In this document: piece by piece, positions 7,935 through 15,384 of the stretch
Layout: each line of letters opens with the position of its first letter
How positions within the stretch are numbered: position 1 is the first letter of the stretch
Source of the DNA: Clostridia bacterium
GTDB lineage: Bacteria; Bacillota; Clostridia; Christensenellales; CAG-138
DNA: 40,639 nt
Assembly (NCBI GenBank): GCA_017616435.1
Contig: JAFZYC010000036.1
Span: forward strand, 1 to 40,639
Direction: 5' to 3'
Translations under genes and position numbers: made by a program
The notes under the pieces: generated by a model
What the model was told of the DNA's origin: nothing
What the model saw: only the letters and a program-made list of their open reading frames with translations
Databases searched by the model: none

Positions 7935-9065
7935 ATGGATCCTAACGAAAAGCTCAGTTTAAGATACCGCGTGCAGCGCAGTATCAGAAGGCGCAAACCC
8001 GTTTCACCGTTCTGGTATCTGGGTTTGGCCGTTCTGCTGCTCTTGGCCTGCGTGCTGCTCAAGGTACTGCCCAAGGCAAAGCCCGCCCCCGAATATGAGG
8101 GCATCGCGGGCACAGGCGCCTTCACCGCGACCTTCACCGGCAACATCAACTGCGTCGGCGACGGCAAAACGATCGACGCGGACGGCTATGCCGAGTATTT
8201 CAAAGGCGTGACCGGCATATTCGATAAGGCCGATTACGTCAGCGTGCCCGTGAACGATCCCATCCTCGACGACTATGTTGAGACCTATACGAGCACGATG
8301 TCCATCAAGTTCGCGGACAAGTACTTCAATATCGAGCTTGCCGACGCATTAAGAGACATCGGCGTGACCGATGCGACGATCTGCAACAAATCGATATTCC
8401 TCTACGGCTCGAAGGGCGCTCTGGAGACCGCGCGCACGCTCGAGATGGCGGGGATCAACATCTCCGGGCTCGACACCACTACCACATCGGACGGTGCAGT
8501 CGCCTCCTCCTACAGGTGGGAGTCCGGCACCATACTCCATGTCGGCATAGAGGCCTCGGATGACAGGACGCGCGACTATTCCACCTACGATATCCGCACG
8601 TACAGCGATAAGTTCAACAACATCGCGCACGATATCACCCTTTTGAGGGAGCAGAACCCCAACGCGTTCATCGCGGTCACGGTCAGCTGGGCGGAGCGTT
8701 ATCTGCTCAAGCCCTCCACCTACATGAAGGACCTCTGCCACAGCATCATCGACTGCGGCGCGGACGTCGTCATCGGCTCCGGTATAGAGATGGTCCTTTC
8801 CGTCGAGCAATACGACGGTCACTACATCTTCTACGGTCTCGGGAACCTCGTTTCCTATGAGGCTTACACAATGACGCAGCGCGGCGCCGTGCTCAACTGC
8901 GTCTTCGACGAATCGGGCAATGTCACCTACGAGGTCGTTCCTCTCACCGTGAAGAACGGCGTCCCGGTAATAAGCAGTTCGTCGATCATACTTCGCACGC
9001 TCGTTTCCGATATCGGCAAGGACGTCGACTACACCATCGAAAACGGCAGGCTAATCCTCAAATAA
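7935..9065 (+). CDS. CapA/PgsA-like poly-gamma-glutamate export protein, metal site degenerate
   Basis: A 376-residue protein with one N-terminal anchor (about 25-45) and a CapA fold outside the membrane. CapA/PgsA is needed for PGA transport or synthesis and belongs to the metallophosphatase superfamily. The outline of the family is clear: a FTGNIN strand (67-72), ICNKSIFLYGSKG (149-161), VSWAERY (250-256), GADVVIGSGIEM (275-286) and FYGLGNLVS (299-307). Usual family motifs carry GD, an asparagine-bearing strand, HWG and GHHPH at the corresponding places. Here the GD aspartate is Asn70, HWG is SWA, and GHHPH is GSGIEM, so expected metal ligands are absent. A GGAGG site precedes the ATG. Its position third in the operon supports the CapA role; catalysis seems unlikely. 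Confidence 0.85.
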   Translation: MDPNEKLSLRYRVQRSIRRRKPVSPFWYLGLAVLLLLACVLLKVLPKAKPAPEYEGIAGTGAFTATFTGNINCVGDGKTIDADGYAEYFKGVTGIFDKADYVSVPVNDPILDDYVETYTSTMSIKFADKYFNIELADALRDIGVTDATICNKSIFLYGSKGALETARTLEMAGINISGLDTTTTSDGAVASSYRWESGTILHVGIEASDDRTRDYSTYDIRTYSDKFNNIAHDITLLREQNPNAFIAVTVSWAERYLLKPSTYMKDLCHSIIDCGADVVIGSGIEMVLSVEQYDGHYIFYGLGNLVSYEAYTMTQRGAVLNCVFDESGNVTYEVVPLTVKNGVPVISSSSIILRTLVSDIGKDVDYTIENGRLILK

Positions 9066-9082
9066 TAAGGTTGGTACAGTAA

Positions 9083-10834
9083 ATGGAAAAGAGAAAACCT
9101 CAGAAGCAGAACAACAAGGGACTCGTGATATTCACCTGCATAGCGCTGGCGCTCGCCATAGGCTTAGGCTCGGTGGTATATCTGCCCAAACTTCTGAACA
9201 AGGGGAACGATCCCTACGCGGTAACCACTCCGGTACCCGTTGCGACCGATGCGATCGTGACTACCGATCCCAGCGGCAACCCCATCGTCATCACACCGGA
9301 ACCCACGGACAAGCCCCAGAGCACCGAGTCCGTGGTCGTCAAGAACAAGTACGCAGTCAGCTGCTCGAACCCCGATGTATCCAATATCGGTATGCAGGTG
9401 CTTGAAAACGGCGGCAACGCCGTTGATGCGGCGGTCGCCATGGCGTTTGCCCTCGGCGTGCTTGAGCCCTACGCTTCCGGTATCGGCGGCGGCGGCGGCA
9501 TGCTCGTAAGGGATCCCTCCACGGGCGAGTGCATGTTCTACGATTACCGCGACGCCGCGGGCGAGAACATCAACTCCACCCTCGGCAAGACCGGCGTTCC
9601 CGGCTTCGTCGCGGGCATGGAGCTCGTTCATCAGAAATACGGCAGGACGGCTTGGGGCAATCTGCTTCAGCCCTCTATCGAGTACGCGGAAAACGGCTTT
9701 GCGATCTCCGCGAGCTTCGCGAGGCATCTCCAGTCCTCCAGGTCCAAGCTCAGCAGCAGGAAGAACCCGCAGTTCTACAACGGTTCAAGGCTCCTCGTCG
9801 AAGGCGAGACCATCTACCAGAGGGATCTTGCGGAGACCTACCGCATGATCCAGAGGTACGGCAGCTCCGTGTTCTATCACGGCGCCATCACCGAGCACAT
9901 GATCGAAGCGACCAAGCTCACGCAGGAGGATTTCGATAATTACGCCGTCTGCGAGCGCAAGCCCGTTACCGGCACCTACAAGGGATACATGATCGTATCC
10001 GCTCCCGCTCCCTTCTCCGGCACCACCCTTATCCAGATGCTCGAGATCGCGGAAAAGATCGGCTTCGGCACCTATGACGACGATATCGTGCGCTACGGCA
10101 AGATAATGGCTTCACTGTCCTCCGTAACGCTCAAGGACCGCCGCAAGAACATCTGCGATCCAGCCTACCACACCGTTCCCGCAAACCTTCTGACCGAGGA
10201 TCATATCGAAAACCTCACCCAGCAGGTCAGGGACGGCAGCTCCGAATACATCGAGCCCGACGACGAGCATGAGAGCACCACCCATATCTCCGTCATTGAC
10301 GCGGACGGCATGATGGTCTCCGTGACCAACACCCTCTCCGACTTCTTCGGCCTGGGCGTTTACGTCGACGGCTTCTTCCTCAATGATACCATGGTCACCT
10401 CCAGCAGCGACACCAGCGCCAGGAACTACTGCGTCCGCGGTCAGCGCCCCCGCTCCTTCGCAATGCCGACGTTCATTCTCGGCGAGGACGGCCTCAAGGT
10501 CGCGCTCGGCTCCTCCGGCGGCGACAGGATCCCGCAGGTGGTGATGCAGATCATCGTCCGCTTCTTCAACGGCGAGACCCTGCAGGAGGCTTGCGACCGC
10601 CCGCGTATCGTCATGGACGGTTACTACTATTACATAGAGGATGCGAGCGTCATCGACCCGAACAACAGGCTGCAGCAGAACGGCTTCTATAAGCTGGCGT
10701 TCTCCTCGCGTGAGTATTTCGGCGCGTTCAACGCGGTCGGAGCAAACGGCGACGGCACCACGTTCGGCGCATCCGACGTCCGCAGGAACGGCAGCTATGA
10801 GGTCGCGGAAGGCGACGACGGACACGATTCCTGA
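9083..10834 (+). CDS. Gamma-glutamyltransferase, CapD-like, membrane-anchored
   Basis: A 583-residue Ntn-hydrolase of the gamma-glutamyltranspeptidase family. A short cytoplasmic tail and one helix (13-35) anchor it outside the membrane; a Thr/Pro-rich linker (48-82) follows. Autoprocessing is expected before Thr399 in STTHISVIDADG, the nucleophile of the small subunit. DYRDAAG (154-160) carries the substrate-carboxylate arginine (Arg156) and GSSGGDRIP (476-484) forms the oxyanion region. As the last gene of the cap cluster it corresponds to CapD, which cleaves PGA and joins it to the cell wall, or to a PGA-degrading GGT; sequence alone does not decide which. The start lies 17 bases after capA. 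A terminator follows at 10852. Confidence 0.92.
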   Translation: MEKRKPQKQNNKGLVIFTCIALALAIGLGSVVYLPKLLNKGNDPYAVTTPVPVATDAIVTTDPSGNPIVITPEPTDKPQSTESVVVKNKYAVSCSNPDVSNIGMQVLENGGNAVDAAVAMAFALGVLEPYASGIGGGGGMLVRDPSTGECMFYDYRDAAGENINSTLGKTGVPGFVAGMELVHQKYGRTAWGNLLQPSIEYAENGFAISASFARHLQSSRSKLSSRKNPQFYNGSRLLVEGETIYQRDLAETYRMIQRYGSSVFYHGAITEHMIEATKLTQEDFDNYAVCERKPVTGTYKGYMIVSAPAPFSGTTLIQMLEIAEKIGFGTYDDDIVRYGKIMASLSSVTLKDRRKNICDPAYHTVPANLLTEDHIENLTQQVRDGSSEYIEPDDEHESTTHISVIDADGMMVSVTNTLSDFFGLGVYVDGFFLNDTMVTSSSDTSARNYCVRGQRPRSFAMPTFILGEDGLKVALGSSGGDRIPQVVMQIIVRFFNGETLQEACDRPRIVMDGYYYYIEDASVIDPNNRLQQNGFYKLAFSSREYFGAFNAVGANGDGTTFGASDVRRNGSYEVAEGDDGHDS

Positions 10835-10851
10835 TCGATAAAGCAAACTCG

Positions 10852-10877
10852 GGGCCGGGCATTACGCCCGGCCCTTT
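10852..10877 (+). terminator. Terminator of the cap operon
   Basis: GGGCCGGGC (10852-10860), loop ATTAC, GCCCGGCCC (10866-10874), then TTTAT. The stem is very stable; the T-tract is short. Confidence 0.82.
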
Positions 10878-10894
10878 ATCATGCCTTATTTCCT

Positions 10895-10923
10895 TTGACA
10901 GGGAGGAGGCTATATGGTAAAAT
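10895..10923 (+). promoter_or_regulatory. Strong promoter with extended -10
   Basis: TTGACA (10895-10900), 17-base spacer, TAAAAT (10918-10923) with TGG immediately before it, an extended -10 element. It drives the lipoprotein gene at 10991. Confidence 0.88.
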
Positions 10924-10990
10924 CATTTAGCAGGCCGGCGGCAGGACGATCCTCCGCCGCGGCCGCAATACAATTAGAAAGGATCGAAAC

Positions 10991-11611
10991 ATGAAACTCG
11001 TTTCAAGGCTTTGCGCCGCGCTCCTCGCCGTATTGACTTTGCTGTGCCTCGCCTCCTGCAAGGCCCGGAAACCGTCGCCCGCCGAACCTGAAAAAACGGA
11101 GGCGTCCGGTCTCACCGCTTCTCAGGAAGCGCGCGTCAGGGAGCTTGCCGCCGCGTTCCGGCTTTTCGGCGACTGCGACGCCGCAAAGGGCATCGCTATC
11201 GCCGCGTGCGAGCGCATGGTCTACTGCTTCTATACGTCCGCGCTCGAGGCTTCGGACGTAGAGGGCTACGGCAGGGTCTCCGTCGACGATGCGAACGCCA
11301 TGCTTTCCTCGATATTCAGGGGCCTTGACTTCAAGGGCATTATGCGCACCAAATACGATCCGAACGCCGATCAGGAGCTGTTCGCCCTTAACGACTATTA
11401 CTATGTAAAACGCACGGACGGAACGGCGTTCGCTTATGAGATCGCCTCCGTCAGCGACCTTAAGGATGAGGACGGCAATACGTACGGCGTAAGGGTCGGC
11501 GTGGACATTACCGAAAACGGCGAAACGTACGGCAGCATGGAGCTGGATCTCGTACCCGATGAGAACGCGGTCTACTCCGTCGTCAAGTGCGCGACGCAGT
11601 TCGCTTATTGA
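10991..11611 (+). CDS. Putative lipoprotein of unknown function
   Basis: A 206-residue protein with a lipoprotein signal: positive start MKLVSR, hydrophobic core, and lipobox LASC with acylated Cys23. A Pro/Glu-rich linker (about 27-40) leads to a mixed alpha/beta region with no domain I recognise. The remainder includes a stretch around residues 130-165 rich in Tyr and Asp. It is expected on the outer face of the membrane. A strong extended -10 promoter sits about 70 bases upstream and an AAAGGA site precedes the ATG. The next gene starts 48 bases after the stop, with a GC-rich hairpin between them (GCCCCG/CGGGGC, about 11630-11647), so read-through is possible. Confidence 0.8.
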   Translation: MKLVSRLCAALLAVLTLLCLASCKARKPSPAEPEKTEASGLTASQEARVRELAAAFRLFGDCDAAKGIAIAACERMVYCFYTSALEASDVEGYGRVSVDDANAMLSSIFRGLDFKGIMRTKYDPNADQELFALNDYYYVKRTDGTAFAYEIASVSDLKDEDGNTYGVRVGVDITENGETYGSMELDLVPDENAVYSVVKCATQFAY

Positions 11612-11659
11612 TCATTTACTCGAAAGGAAGCCCCGGGGAGCCGGGGCGGGGGCTGCAAT

Positions 11660-12652
11660 ATGGGAAGGATGAATCTGCTTTCTAACTGCATAAACAATAC
11701 CACGGGCGCTGTGGAGGGCTTCTGCCTCGTCAAGTCCGTTCAGGTCAAAAACAACGTCAAGGGCACGGATTATCTCGATTTCGTGCTCGCGGACGCGGGC
11801 GGCGATATCAACGCGAAGCTCTGGGATTACAGCGCCGCGGCTCACGGCTCGTATGCGACGGGCGATATCATAAAGGTCCGCGGCACGATCAACCTTTGGA
11901 AGGATATCGAACAGCTCAAGATCGATCGCATCCGCCACAAGAGGGAGGATGACGCGGTGGATATGAGCGCAATTGTCGCGAGCTCACCCGTCGACGGCGA
12001 CGAGATGTTCAAAAGGATCTACGAATTCGCCGGGACGTTCGCGGACGCGGATCTAACAAGGCTCACCCAATACCTGCTCCGCGGCCGCAGGGAGGCGATC
12101 TCCCGCTATCCCGCCGCGCTGAAGCTCCATCATGCCGAAAGGTGCGGCCTCATGTTCCACACGGGGACGATGCTTGAGGTCGCAAAGAAGATCGTGGAGG
12201 TCTATAAGCCCCTCTATCCGGAGCTTTCGAGCGATCTTGTCTACTGCGGCATAATCCTCCACGATATCGCAAAGACGGAGGAGCTGGAGGTCAGCGATCT
12301 CGGCATCGCGACCGCTTACAGCACCCGCGGCCAGCTCATGGGGCATATCAACATGGGCGTCTCCATGGTGGAACAGGCCGCGGCAGAGCTGCAGCTGCCG
12401 GAGGAGCTGACCACGCTCATATCCCACATACTGCTCTCGCATCACGGCGTGCCGGATTTCGGCTCGCCCAAGTTCCCGATGTTCCCGGAGGCGGAGATCG
12501 TATCCGATATCGATATGCTCGACGCCCGCATGTTCGAAATGTACGACGCGCTCGGCGGAGTCAGGGTCGGCGAATTCACGGAGCGGCAGTGGTCGATGGA
12601 CAACCGACAGCTTTACAGGCACGGGCACGGAACTGTCCGCAGCGGGGAATAA
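11660..12652 (+). CDS. YhaM-like 3'-5' exoribonuclease (OB fold plus HD domain)
   Basis: A 330-residue protein. Residues about 15-95 form an OB-fold nucleic-acid-binding domain (VKSVQVKNNVKGTDYLDFVL, then GDIIKVRGTINLW). Residues about 155-300 form an HD phosphohydrolase domain: HHAERCGLMFHT, IILHDIAK with the His-Asp pair, GHINMG, and ISHILLSHHG. This order and size match YhaM, a Mn2+-dependent 3'-5' exonuclease acting on single-stranded RNA and DNA in Firmicutes. The ATG at 11660 is used here; an in-frame ATG nine bases downstream with GGGAAGG before it is an alternative. The C-terminal tail (DNRQLYRHG onward) is short. Confidence in family is high; the substrate is inferred from the family. 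Confidence 0.88.
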   Translation: MGRMNLLSNCINNTTGAVEGFCLVKSVQVKNNVKGTDYLDFVLADAGGDINAKLWDYSAAAHGSYATGDIIKVRGTINLWKDIEQLKIDRIRHKREDDAVDMSAIVASSPVDGDEMFKRIYEFAGTFADADLTRLTQYLLRGRREAISRYPAALKLHHAERCGLMFHTGTMLEVAKKIVEVYKPLYPELSSDLVYCGIILHDIAKTEELEVSDLGIATAYSTRGQLMGHINMGVSMVEQAAAELQLPEELTTLISHILLSHHGVPDFGSPKFPMFPEAEIVSDIDMLDARMFEMYDALGGVRVGEFTERQWSMDNRQLYRHGHGTVRSGE

Positions 12653-12662
12653 CGGTATTCAC

Positions 12663-12690
12663 GGGCGGCGGAAAAGCCGCCCTCCTTTAA
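12663..12690 (+). terminator. Possible weak terminator after the YhaM-like gene
   Basis: GGGCGGC (12663-12669), loop GGAAAA, GCCGCCC (12676-12682), then TCCTTTAAA. The stem is good but the T-tract is interrupted, so partial read-through into the substrate-binding protein gene is likely. Confidence 0.5.
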
Positions 12691-12709
12691 ATACAGCAGG
12701 AGGTATCCC

Positions 12710-15223
12710 ATGAAAAAGCTCTTGGCCGTGCTGATGGCGGCGCTCATCATGACGTCGCTGTTTTCGGCATGCGTCATTGAGAGCGGCCGCAAAGAGCCCG
12801 CCGCGCCGACGGATACCCCTAAGCTCACGGCAACGGAGAAGCCGGAGATAAGGGACGACGCCACAGCCTATACATTCACCGTCGGGTGCGCGGCGCTGCC
12901 CGCATCATGGGATCCGCTTTCCGCGCTTTTGGAGGACGGAGCTTTCATAAGCGGGCTTCTTTCAAGCCCGCTCGTTAGGCGCATGCCGGAGGATACCGCC
13001 GCCGGCACGTATGCGTGGGCGTATGAGATGGCGGAATCAATAAGTGACGTCACGGCGGAGCACATCGAAGATCTGACCAAGTATCCCGTCGATATCGGCG
13101 CGCGCGAACTCGCTTCCGCGTCCGCGGGCTATGTTTTCGAGATCAGGCTCCGCGAGGACGCGGTGTGGGAAAACGGCGAGAGCATCACAGCGGACGATTA
13201 TCTCTACTCGATGCGAAAGCTTCTCGATCCCTCGCTTTCAAACGGCGGCGCGCGCCGCTTCATATCCGGCCCCTGCGCGGCGGCCGGGGCTGCCGCGTGC
13301 TACGATTCGGGCAGGACGGTCTGGCGGGAAAACGCGCGGTACGGCGGCTATTCGCGGGATGAGCTTAAGCTTTCGGGCGGCGTGTACAAAACCCCCGAGG
13401 GCTGGCCTGTGTACATAGCGGTCGACGTCGGGCTTTCGTCGCTCGGCGGAGCCACGCTCGGCGAAAAGGCTGCTGCGCTCGGCGCGGATGAGGCGGCATG
13501 GGCGAACCTTGCCGCCCTCGCGGATGAAAACGGCAGGGTAATGCTCACGGATGTGAGCATGGCGCTGTTTGATAAACTCTTCTTAACCGAGCCGGAACCC
13601 ACCGAAGAGCCGGAACCCACCGAAGAGCCGGAACCCACAGAGGAACCCGAACCCACCGAGGAGCCCGAGCCCGCGATAGACATAAGCGACTGCCTCGTCT
13701 ACTGCGAGACTGCGCCGGTGTACGGCTTCAACGGCGTCGGCTTCTACAAGACGGACGAACGCACGCTCATTTACGTCTGCGGATCGCCCGTTGATATCGA
13801 TACTTTCATGGCTTTCTGCACGGAGAGCTGGCTCGTCTATTCCCCCTATTACGAGGCGGGCATGAACGATGAGCACACGCATACCGATTACGCCTCGTCC
13901 CGGGAGAATACCATGAGCTGCGGCCCGTACAGGATAGAGGAGATCGCGCCGGGGAGGAGCATGACGCTCGTCCGCAACCCCAACTGGTTCGGCTGGAGCA
14001 TTGCGGAGGACGGCTCGCTCTACGCATACTCGGCGGGGCTCGTTAACGGCGAGCATATCCCGATGTACGAGACCACCCGAATCGAGCTTCGCGTGATGGA
14101 TATGAGCTCCGCGGCTGCGGCCTTCCGCAGGGGAGAGCTCACCGCGTGGCGTCCCGCGCCGGAGGAAGCGGAGCAGTATGTAAGATCCGAACTCATGTAT
14201 GCCTCCGATGAGGAGAACGCGATACATCTCGCTTTCAACACCGATCCCGCGGTGCTGACGGCGCTTGACCGCAAGGGCGGCAATATCAACACCTCCGTAC
14301 TCGTGAGCGAAAGCTTCAGGCAGGCGATCAGCCTTGCGATATCAAGGGCGGAGCTCGCCGAAAACGGCGCGTATTCGCCGCTTATCGGGCTCGTGCCGCC
14401 CGCCTGCCTCTGCGGCCTTTTCGAAGAAACGCAGTATTACAGGCAGAGCGAGAGCGCTATGCGCGCCCTGTGCTCCGTGTACGGCGTATCTTACGGGCAG
14501 GATGAGGCCTATCCCGGACTTGCCTCGGCTTACGCTTCACTGACAGGGTACGACATGGAGACCGCGAGCGGTCTGTTCGCGGAGGCCTATACCGAGCTTG
14601 CCGAAAGCGGCGTTTATACGGGCGGCGAGATCATAATAAGGGTCGCCTGCGGTGCGTCGCAGTTTGACGGGGAGATAATTGAACTTATCAATTCCCAACT
14701 CGCGGAGGCTTCCGCGGGGACTGGCTTCGGCGGGATCACGCTCGTCGGCATAGCGACAGACGATCCCGAAGCCGCGCTCGAAACCGGCAGATCCGCTGCG
14801 GCGCTCCTGCACGTAAGCTCAAAGGGGACTGACCTTGCCGGTATGCTGCGCCTTCTCACGGAGCCCGAAAGCTGCGGCTTCTCGCGGGAGGAGCTTTCCC
14901 TTATCGTCAAGGGCAGGGCGATAACCATGACGTTCCGCGAATGGGCCCTCTCGCTGACAGGCAGGGGCAGATTCGCGGGGGATACCGCCGAAACGAGGAT
15001 GGAGGCCGCGTCCCTTCTGGAGGAGGCATATCTCAAAAAGGCGGAAAGGATACCGCTCCTGTCGGCTCCGAGCTTCATGATGCTCTCGCCCAAGGCGCAG
15101 CACATGACCCGCGCGTATGATACGCTCTCGGGCTGGGGCGGTATAGGGCTCTTGACGTATAACTTTGACGACGTCGGCTGGGAGGAATATGTAGAGGAGC
15201 AGGGCGGACGAATGAAATACTGA
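12710..15223 (+). CDS. Family-5 extracellular solute-binding lipoprotein with low-complexity insert
   Basis: An 837-residue lipoprotein: signal MKKLLAVLMA onward, lipobox FSAC with Cys21. The SBP family-5 (oligopeptide/dipeptide) fold is recognisable from LREDAVWENGESITADDYLYS (start at residue 147 of the chain) and from MSCGPYRIEEIAPG with LVRNPNWFG near residues 402-425. The protein is longer than the usual 500-600 residues. Extra length includes a tandem EPEPTE repeat at 294-321 between the two halves of lobe I. No permease or ATPase genes are adjacent, so it either serves a transporter encoded elsewhere or has another role, such as sensing. An AGGAGG site precedes the ATG and a strong terminator follows. 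The substrate is unknown. Confidence 0.85.
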   Translation: MKKLLAVLMAALIMTSLFSACVIESGRKEPAAPTDTPKLTATEKPEIRDDATAYTFTVGCAALPASWDPLSALLEDGAFISGLLSSPLVRRMPEDTAAGTYAWAYEMAESISDVTAEHIEDLTKYPVDIGARELASASAGYVFEIRLREDAVWENGESITADDYLYSMRKLLDPSLSNGGARRFISGPCAAAGAAACYDSGRTVWRENARYGGYSRDELKLSGGVYKTPEGWPVYIAVDVGLSSLGGATLGEKAAALGADEAAWANLAALADENGRVMLTDVSMALFDKLFLTEPEPTEEPEPTEEPEPTEEPEPTEEPEPAIDISDCLVYCETAPVYGFNGVGFYKTDERTLIYVCGSPVDIDTFMAFCTESWLVYSPYYEAGMNDEHTHTDYASSRENTMSCGPYRIEEIAPGRSMTLVRNPNWFGWSIAEDGSLYAYSAGLVNGEHIPMYETTRIELRVMDMSSAAAAFRRGELTAWRPAPEEAEQYVRSELMYASDEENAIHLAFNTDPAVLTALDRKGGNINTSVLVSESFRQAISLAISRAELAENGAYSPLIGLVPPACLCGLFEETQYYRQSESAMRALCSVYGVSYGQDEAYPGLASAYASLTGYDMETASGLFAEAYTELAESGVYTGGEIIIRVACGASQFDGEIIELINSQLAEASAGTGFGGITLVGIATDDPEAALETGRSAAALLHVSSKGTDLAGMLRLLTEPESCGFSREELSLIVKGRAITMTFREWALSLTGRGRFAGDTAETRMEAASLLEEAYLKKAERIPLLSAPSFMMLSPKAQHMTRAYDTLSGWGGIGLLTYNFDDVGWEEYVEEQGGRMKY
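13589..13672 (+). repeat. 18-base tandem repeat encoding EPEPTE units
   Basis: About four and a half copies of an 18-base unit beginning GAGCCGGAACCCACCGAA lie within the substrate-binding protein gene, in frame. The first two copies are identical and later ones differ only at third codon positions. It is a possible site of copy-number change that would keep the reading frame. Confidence 0.9.
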
Positions 15224-15240
15224 AAACAAGCATAATGGTC

Positions 15241-15264
15241 AAAGGCGCATTGCGCGCCTTTTTT
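15241..15264 (+). terminator. Terminator after the solute-binding lipoprotein
   Basis: AAAGGCGC (15241-15248), loop ATTGC, GCGCCTTT (15254-15261), with a six-T run from 15259. Confidence 0.9.
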
Positions 15265-15302
15265 CCATATACGGCGAATCATGCCGAAAGCTCCGTTTTC
15301 CG

Positions 15303-15330
15303 TTGACGAAATACAAAAATGTGTTATAAT
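15303..15330 (+). promoter_or_regulatory. Promoter of metG
   Basis: TTGACG (15303-15308), 16-base spacer, TATAAT (15325-15330). The leader to the metG start is only about 50 bases, too short for a T-box or an S-box riboswitch. Confidence 0.87.
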
Positions 15331-15384
15331 AAACTGATTTGATATTGCTTTATCCGCCCGTAAGCGGCGGGAGAAGGAGCCCCC

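Noticed and set aside
13589..13672. CRISPR-like direct repeats
   Set aside because: The 18-base units are contiguous, without spacers, and encode EPEPTE in frame with the gene.
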